Below, piece after piece: positions 57,790 to 64,000 of a DNA stretch of 64,000 nt. Position numbers and translations under genes: made by a program. How positions within the stretch are numbered: position 1 is the stretch's first letter; each line of letters starts with the position of its first letter. The DNA lies in assembly GCA_018398815.1 (NCBI GenBank), contig CM031615.1, positions 50,726,423 through 50,790,422 of the forward strand, written 5' to 3'. This stretch comes from Conus ventricosus (lineage: Eukaryota > Mollusca > Gastropoda > Neogastropoda > Conidae). The notes under the pieces were generated by a model, which was given only the letters and a program-made list of their open reading frames with translations, searched no databases and was not told the origin of the DNA.

Positions 57790-58690
57790 AATTCCAAAGA
57801 TTGGTTTGATGCTGAATGTCAAGACAATAAGAAAAGTCCGAAATTTATTTTTAAAATTTAAACGTGTATTTCAGGCAGGCCTTAAGCGCAATTATTCAAC
57901 TGTGGATCATATGTTTACTTTGACGGCGTTGGTACAAAAGCAGATTTCTTTAAATCGTAAGTTGTATGTCGCCTTAATATATTTTGAAAAAGCGTTTGAT
58001 TCTGTTAGTAGAAGCGTTCTTTCTCCTATTCTTTTAAAAGCTTTGCTTTTTGTTGGGTCCCATCTCATTATGGTATAAAGTGAAATGAAATACAGTCTTG
58101 CAAAAGGAGTAAATAGAACGCTGAAAAATCTATTAAACAATCCCTTAGATTTATCCTCTTGTGAATTAATCCAAATTATGGAAACATATACACATAAGCA
58201 GACTTGTAGTAAAAAAATGGCTACTTTACCATTGTGCCCAAGGCACATTGTTAGATTAATTCATAAATGAAGGCTGAATACCTGGAACACTAAATATTCT
58301 CATGGTATTACATGTGTCTGCAGAGAAAACATTTCTGTACATCATCTTTTGTTTGAATGCTCAGTGTTGACCTCGCCTTATCAGGAGAAAGGTATTGAGA
58401 AGACTAACTATGATAATGTCAATACTGTTTTATTTGGTTTATATGTTGCTGAAATTGCCATAGTTATTTCGCAGTCACAGGTTGCAAAATGTTTTATAAA
58501 GGTCAACAATTTGTGTACCACTAGGGTATTTCCCTTATGAAAATATGCATATATTAAGATGTGGATTTAAGAGTACTAACATAGATGATAAGTTAAATGT
58601 GGAGGGTTTTTTTCTTCTGTAAATAAGTGTCTAATATCATCTGGCGATGAAAAGACATTAAACAAGCCACTGAACTGAACTGAACTGAAT
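57790..58690 (+). pseudogene. LINE fragment: RT motif A region joined to C-terminus and 3' end
   Basis: Frame 57806-58078 contains STVDHMFTLTALVQKQ and VALIYFEKAFDSVSR, the reverse transcriptase region leading into motif A (F-x-K-A-F-D-S-V). It then passes, after frame changes, into a cysteine/histidine-type end with HLLFECSVL (about 58340-58370). The element terminates in a 3' UTR ending ACTGAACTGAACTGAACTGA (58670-58690), a short tandem tail typical of some LINE families. The middle of the RT (motifs B-D) is missing here, so the copy has an internal deletion; a separate fragment with ADDVVLIS lies at 60475, after the Tc1 insertion. Confidence 0.7.
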
Positions 58691-58811
58691 CATTTAAAAG
58701 CTGGTGTTCATGAAAAAGTGTTCTGATGTATAGTTAACATGTATTCCTTATTCCTGTGTGAAAGTTGAGGTTCGGTGTGGAGGTGATACGACTTTGACTA
58801 CATTCAATGTA

Positions 58812-60331
58812 TACTGTTCAAAAAAAGAAACGCAAAATGAAATTTTGCCACCTGGGGTGGACCATACAGTTGAGAACACGCCAAAAACCGGCCCTGATGT
58901 ATGTCTTGAACGTCGACGTGCTAGGATAACATTGATTCAGGTTGTCACTATGTGCACGTGCGTGTTGTGGGCCAGGTGCGACAGTGCAAACATTGGGTTG
59001 TGCTTCTGTTGTTTCGCCTGCAAAGCATGCCCAACTCAGTGGTGAACACACACACCATGGTCATAGTGCAGTATAAAAGCCGGGTCATTTTGGCAACCGG
59101 CAGGCACACCGTACCAAAAAACAGCATGCCACGTTTGAGCCCAGCAGAGAGAGAAAACGCCCTGGGTCGTTTGCAAGTTGGTCAGAGTGCAACTGATGTG
59201 GCCCATGCTTTGAATGTCTCCCCCAGTACCATATGCCGACTTTGGACTCGCTTCCAGAGGACAGGGTCATCAGCTGATGCCCCGAGGTCAGGCCGACCTC
59301 ATATCACAACGCCAGCCCAGGACCGCTTTATATACGGCTCAGACATCTCCGCAATCGCTTCCTGCCGGCCTCGTCCACTGTCCAGGCATGCGCTGGTGTC
59401 CGTCGCATCTCCGACCAGACTGTCCGGAACAGGCTGCATGCTGCTGGGCTGAGGGCTTACAGGCCCCTACGTGGCAACGTAATGACGGGGCGCCATCGAC
59501 AGACCAGACTGCAATGGGCTACGCAACACAGACACTGGACACTGAGGAACCATTGGCGACACGTCTGGTTCTCGGATGAGTCACAGTTTTCTGCTGCAGC
59601 GCCATGACAGGAGGCGAAGGGTTTACCGCCGGGTTAATGAACGCAACCAGCAGAACTGCGTCGACGAGGCACCTCCGCATGGTGGCGGCAATGTCATGGT
59701 ATGGGGGGCCATCAGCAACACAGGCAGGAGCCAGCTGGTGCGCGTGGAAGGTCACCTGACAGCCCAGCAGTACGTCCAGGTCATTGTTCAGCCACACGTC
59801 CTGCCTCTAATGGCCACTCCCAGGGCCGTGTTCCAGCAGGACAACGCCAGGCCCCACACAGCACGCCTGACCACAGCCTTCTTTACCGCCAACAACATCA
59901 ACACCCTGGCCTGGCCCTCTCTTTCCCCGGATTTGAATCCTATTGAGCACGTTTGGACGTTTTGGACAGACGCCTGAGAGTGAGGGCCAACGCCCAGCGA
60001 CTCCAAATGAACTGTTTCGGGCATTGCAGGCCGAATGGGCGGCCATCCAACAGCAGACAATCAGGAACATTATTGCTTCATTGCCCCGCAGATGCCAGGC
60101 TACCATTGCAGCCAGAGGGGGTCACACCCGTTACTGACTTTGGAAGCGGCCTGGCGATTTCCCTGAGGGTCTGGGGCTGGTTCTTTACCACAGCATTACA
60201 GGGGAGACTTCTGTCCTACTGATGACCTGTTTTTGTCATTTTCACATTAAACGTGTTGTCACACTGAGCTTCAATAAATTGTGTTTCAAATCGGCAGCTT
60301 GGGGATTTTGCGTTTCTTTTTTTGAACAGTA
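58812..60331 (+). mobile_element. Tc1-like DNA transposon, 1,520 bp
   Basis: The terminal inverted repeats are perfect over 27 bp (TACTGTTCAAAAAAAGAAAC GCAAAAT) and flanked by TA on both sides (58810-58811 and 60332-60333), as expected for Tc1/mariner. It contains one transposase gene on the + strand. The length fits a full-size element. A noisy copy is at 51127-52698. Confidence 0.93.
59126..60137 (+). pseudogene. Tc1-like transposase (DD34E), frameshifted
   Basis: Cut-and-paste transposase. The ATG at 59126 starts MPRLSPAERENALGRLQVGQ, followed by a helix-turn-helix (ATDVAHALNVSPSTICRLW) and a GRP-type hook (SGRPHITTPAQD). The catalytic core has WFSDESQF (first Asp at 59565), FQQDNARPH (second Asp, 59840-59842) and SPDLNPIEHVW (Glu, 59945-59947); the last two are exactly 35 codons apart, i.e. 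DD34E. At least three frame changes (about 59335, 59590, 59975) break the frame before the stop at 60135-60137. All three catalytic residues are retained. About 337 codons, the normal family length. Confidence 0.9.
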
Positions 60332-60419
60332 TACCTCTGGTGTAAAACAAAGGGATGTGTGAAGTCCTGTTTATTTTCTCTTTTCTTTAATGAGTTGACC
60401 TCAGAAGTTGTTAGAAATG

Positions 60420-60935
60420 GAAAACACAGTGCAAAATGTACTTGTGATATTTTAGGATTTATTATTTTCTTTTGGCAGACGATGTTGTTCTGATATCTTA
60501 AGCTATTATTGGTTTGCAAACTGAACTACATAATCTGTTACGATCTGCAACGTCACTTCAGTTAACAGTAAACATACCAAAAAGCAATATGATTGTGTTT
60601 AGAAAGGATGGGGTCTGAGAATAGAGAAAGGTGAACCTATAATGGAGTGCTGATGCCTATGGTCAAAGTATATAGATGTTTAGGAATATATTTTTCAATT
60701 AGATTTAGTTTCACTTTTGCATTCAAGGATCTTGCCAGTAGAGGTAAGCGTGCACTATTTTGTATTAGGCAACACTTACCAAAGTAGAAGACCATTGCTT
60801 TGAAACTTTTAAAATGGACTCTCACATACACCCTTTCGCACAGTATGGAGCTGAAATTTGGGGTCTGTATGATTCTGCTGATTATTGTGAAAATGTCCAT
60901 TTGTTTGCATTGAAAAGTTTCTAGGAGTGAGCATG
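60420..60935 (+). pseudogene. LINE reverse transcriptase fragment with ADDVVLIS
   Basis: Around 60475 the + strand reads ADDVVLIS, the RT catalytic motif C (A-D-D), followed by broken frames that resemble the downstream thumb region (KYIDV... and LPVEV). It lies 90 bp past the Tc1 right end. It may be from the same LINE family as 57790-58690 but represents a different, non-contiguous part. Confidence 0.55.
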
Positions 60936-60936
60936 C

Positions 60937-60939
<3 letters not shown>

Positions 60940-60981
<42 letters not shown>

Positions 60982-60995
60982 TAATAATAATAATG
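60940..60995. repeat. (TAA)n microsatellite
   Basis: About 55 bp of AAT repeats with a GAT interruption, directly before the GCGC-type repeat. Confidence 0.95.
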
Positions 60996-61100
60996 AATAC
61001 TTATATAGCGCCTATTCTCGGCTAGAGACCAAGCTCTAAGCGCTTTACAATCAATACTCGTTTACACAACGGACTGCCTACCTGGGTAGTGCCAACTGAA
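60996..61100 (-). repeat. Dispersed repeat with TATATAGCGCCTATTCTC core
   Basis: The sequence ACTTATATAGCGCCTATTCT, then GAGACCAAGCTCTAAGCGCTTTACA next to a TAA microsatellite, is a word order I know as a recurrent microsatellite-associated repeat in marine invertebrate genomes. It marks the end of the duplicated unit in both copies (53385-53470 and here). Confidence 0.55.
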
Positions 61101-61670
61101 GAGCTGCGAACTGCTAACGATTTAGTCTATGGCGAAATAAGCAGAGATATCCAATATATTTTAGTTCTGAGGCAAACTGAATACGTTAACAGTTGAAAAT
61201 TACATGAGCGAAAATGTCAAGGTAGCCAAGGAAGGCACATAAAATATGTTGTATGATCTGGATGCTAGATGGAAAAGAAACTGGGCTGCAAACGTGAGGG
61301 CTAAATTATGTGAACTTGATTTTGGCATGGTTTGGCTACAACAGAATGTTGAGGATATATTCGGAGATTGCATCCTTTAGACTTCCATTATTTATGGCAT
61401 CTATTATAAACATGTTTTGCTATTTTTTTCTGAAAGGCACCAAAGATTCGAAGTATCGCATGTAGTTAGGTAATAATTTTTGCGTGTTAATTAACTTCGA
61501 GTTTGTCGGTTATTTGTAGATCCTTAGGTGCTTTATTCCTTGTTTTTGTCTTAACGATTTGCTCAACACCCACTTCGTTAGGGGCCGTACTGGCCTATGT
61601 GAATGCAATATCCATGGTGTTCTGTCGTTTTCTCTGACGTCCTTTCTCTCTCCAAACATACAACACAGCA
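61101..61670. other. No recognisable feature
   Basis: Clean AT-rich sequence with no long frames or repeats. Confidence 0.5.
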
Positions 61671-61673
61671 CGC

Positions 61674-61675
<2 letters not shown>

Positions 61676-61737
<62 letters not shown>

Positions 61738-62046
61738 TTTCTTTTGTTCCCTATGCCTCTCTTCTGTATGTCGGTCACTACCTGTGTGTGCCTCTCTGTC
61801 TGTCTATCTCTCCGTCCGTCTGACTGTCTCTCTGTCTGTGTCTCCCCATCTCTCTCCCTCTCTCTCTCTCACCTCCACTTCCTCCACCCCCACCCCCCAT
61901 CTCTGTCTGTCTGTCTCTCTCTCTCTTCCCCCCCCCCCCAAAAAACAACAACAACAACAACAAAACAAAAAAAACCCAACATCTCTCTCTCTCTTCAGCT
62001 CACGACATCCCTTTTCTTCATTTCTCTTCGGGGCTACCCCCTTTCC

Positions 62047-62120
<74 letters not shown>

Positions 62121-62180
62121 TGTGCGTGCGTGCGTCCGTCCGTGAGTAAGTGTGCGCGCGCGCGTGTGTGTGTGTTTGCA
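61676..62180. repeat. Microsatellite cluster: (CA)n, (CT)n/(CTGT)n, C-run, (CAA)n, (GT)n
   Basis: (CA)n 61676-61737, CT/CTGT-rich 61790-61930, C-run 61928-61940, (CAA)n 61945-61965, (GT)n 62050-62117, then (GC)/(GT) to 62175. Confidence 0.95.
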
Positions 62181-62389
62181 AAACAGCATATTGAGAGGAC
62201 TGCTCCCTGCAGAATGTACACAAACCAAGCGATTTTTAAAATGAATGGATTTTTTTTTCGCCTCATTTTTTTAAGCCATACTGCGGTGCATAACGTCATA
62301 TGTAATGCGTCATTGCCTTCCTAGGCAAACGTCTCAGTTTCAATTTGCATTGTTCACACACTTTTTCACACACTTCGCCCTGAACCGCC

Positions 62390-62582
62390 TCATTTCACGG
62401 CGTTTTGTATTACGCCTCATTTGCATTATTTTACAGGCCTGTGTGCTGCACAGACCTGTAACAATCCCCCGAAACTGAAAAAAATTTGATTCCAGTCTTC
62501 GTATTGATATAAATCATTTTTTTTCTGCCCGCCTCACTTGACGGCGTTTGGCATTTCGCCTCATTTGTAGTTTTTTACAGGC

Positions 62583-62585
<3 letters not shown>
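62390..62585. repeat. Pair of direct repeats about 130 bp apart
   Basis: CGCCTCATTTCACGGCGTTTTGTATTACGCCTCATTTGCATTATTTTACAGGC (62388-62440) and a diverged copy with CGCCTCACTTGACGGCGTTT, then CGCCTCATTTGTAGTTTTTTACAGGC (62531-62583) share order and spacing. Each copy ends at ACAGGC, and the second is followed immediately by a (GT)n tract. Confidence 0.75.
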
Positions 62586-62886
<301 letters not shown>

Positions 62887-63474
62887 AAACAATGTATGTT
62901 TTTTTTTTTTATTTTATTTTATTTCTTTTCTTAATTTAGAATTCTCACACATCAGTCTGGACAGAACAACAATGCATGTCATTAATGCAAATATAGTGAA
63001 CAAGTGCATGCACACACACACACACAATTTTTTTTTTTTGGTTCGTGTACAGATAAGTGGAGAAGCAACTGTAATTGATGGTCAATTACAAGCCAGTTCC
63101 CGGCCATCAATTCATTCCTCCAGCAAACATCAGTTATATACATGTCTCACACTGGATCGACAAGCGCCACTTTGAATGATCATCAATCTAGCACACATGT
63201 CATACTGCGTATTATGATGATCAGTCGCACTCGCTTCACTCATCTCACAACCCATCGTCATGTTCAGGCATGCAACTCCCAGTCATACCTCTCGATTTAT
63301 TCGCTGCAGGCTTGGTCATCAATCGCATACAAATGCTTCACCTGTTGCAATCAATCATACTCACCAGTATATTCGGCTCACGTTTCATGTCATTCATAAC
63401 TCTGTATATATCTAATTATCAATCTATCTGTTTCGCACAAAGATAACCACTCATTTACACACCGTACGCAAAGC

Positions 63475-63518
<44 letters not shown>

Positions 63519-64000
63519 CACCGCACACATACACACATTCACAGCACAAACTTTAACCTGGCGTACAAGGGTGATAATAACGAAGAAAATCAGTAGGACG
63601 AGTCGGTTAATGTCATCAACGAATTAAACATTTTCAATCAACCAAAGTCATCAACATTGATCAAGGATGTCAACACAAGTCGTCATCACATCTTAAAATT
63701 CTGTACAGGTAGTTTTCTCTGCAGCACATGATAATATATTGACAAACAAAATACAATGAAGAAAGAAATGGTGAATTAAATGAAATAAGCAAACAAGCAT
63801 GAATTAGCCAATTGCTTTATAAAGAGATACACACACTTAACTACACACGTGAATTGTACGAATAGGCACGCTTACAGAAAACAGACGAATACGTTTCAAA
63901 TCTTGGTTCAATTCAAGCAGTATCACAAACGCAACACTTCAAAGCCTGTAATCTTACTTTCGTCACTTTGTTTTCCATGAGTTACACTGTTGCTGTCTTT
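62887..64000. other. Non-coding sequence to the window end
   Basis: Includes short (CA)n (63010-63026) and (CT)n (63479-63513) tracts. Short frames around 62972-63399 lack signatures. No gene recognised. Confidence 0.5.

Larger units (their letters stand above)
53615..61090 (+). repeat. Clean copy of the tandem duplicated unit
   Basis: Direct copy of 45722-53490 in readable form. Its components are annotated separately: satellite, hairpin-ended element, LINE fragments, Tc1 element, TAA microsatellite and GCGC-type repeat. Confidence 0.85.

Overview
This is a eukaryotic, probably molluscan or other lophotrochozoan, genomic contig. Support: one spliced gene of the carbohydrate sulfotransferase 15 (CHST15) type with consensus GT-AG introns, very long (GT)n, (CT)n and (CA)n microsatellites, several classes of metazoan transposable element, and no operon-like organisation. 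The species cannot be named from the sequence. Coding density outside mobile elements is very low.

Sequence quality varies in blocks. About 4.3-26.87 kb and 53.5-64 kb read cleanly. About 1-3.6 kb, 26.87-33.4 kb and 34.5-53.4 kb look error-laden, with stretched homopolymers and broken frames. The clearest proof is a 7.5-7.8 kb unit present twice in tandem, once noisy (about 45.7-53.5 kb) and once clean (about 53.6-61.1 kb). The noisy copy is probably an assembly or consensus artefact, so frame breaks in noisy blocks should not be read as biology.

Layout. 5.26-10.26 kb: three 3' exons of a CHST15-like sulfotransferase on the + strand, with microsatellite-bordered introns that hold a LINE 3' end, two SINE-like copies and a small secreted-peptide ORF. 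10.3-13.8 kb: a 51-bp, codon-periodic minisatellite directly after the stop codon, split by a 1,951-bp TG...CA insertion (10486-12436) with a perfect 5-bp target duplication (GAGAT), most likely a solo LTR. 15.0-16.9 kb: minus-strand LINE reverse transcriptase remnant. 19,155-34,459: a decayed Polinton/Maverick of about 15.3 kb. It has roughly 370-bp inverted termini whose outermost 87-88 bp are near-perfect palindromes. It carries PolB, integrase, packaging ATPase, a probable major capsid protein, small structural-type proteins and an extra unrecognised gene fragment. 36.7-39.8 kb: noisy Gypsy-like RT/RNase H between two direct repeats. 42.2-44.2 kb: a noisy inverted copy of the sequence flanking the Polinton, in which the two flanks are joined without it (an empty site). 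53.6-61.1 kb (clean copy): a 79-bp satellite that decays into a 27-bp satellite, a 1,298-bp non-autonomous DNA element with 92-bp hairpin-forming TIRs and an ACGTT target duplication, LINE fragments, and a Tc1-type DD34E transposon with perfect 27-bp TIRs and TA duplication. 61.5-64 kb: microsatellites and non-coding sequence.

The most interesting objects are the Polinton with fold-back ends plus its internal empty-site control, and the separate short element whose TIRs are also complete hairpins. All Polinton genes seen carry frame breaks, so this copy looks inactive, although part of that damage may be sequencing error.
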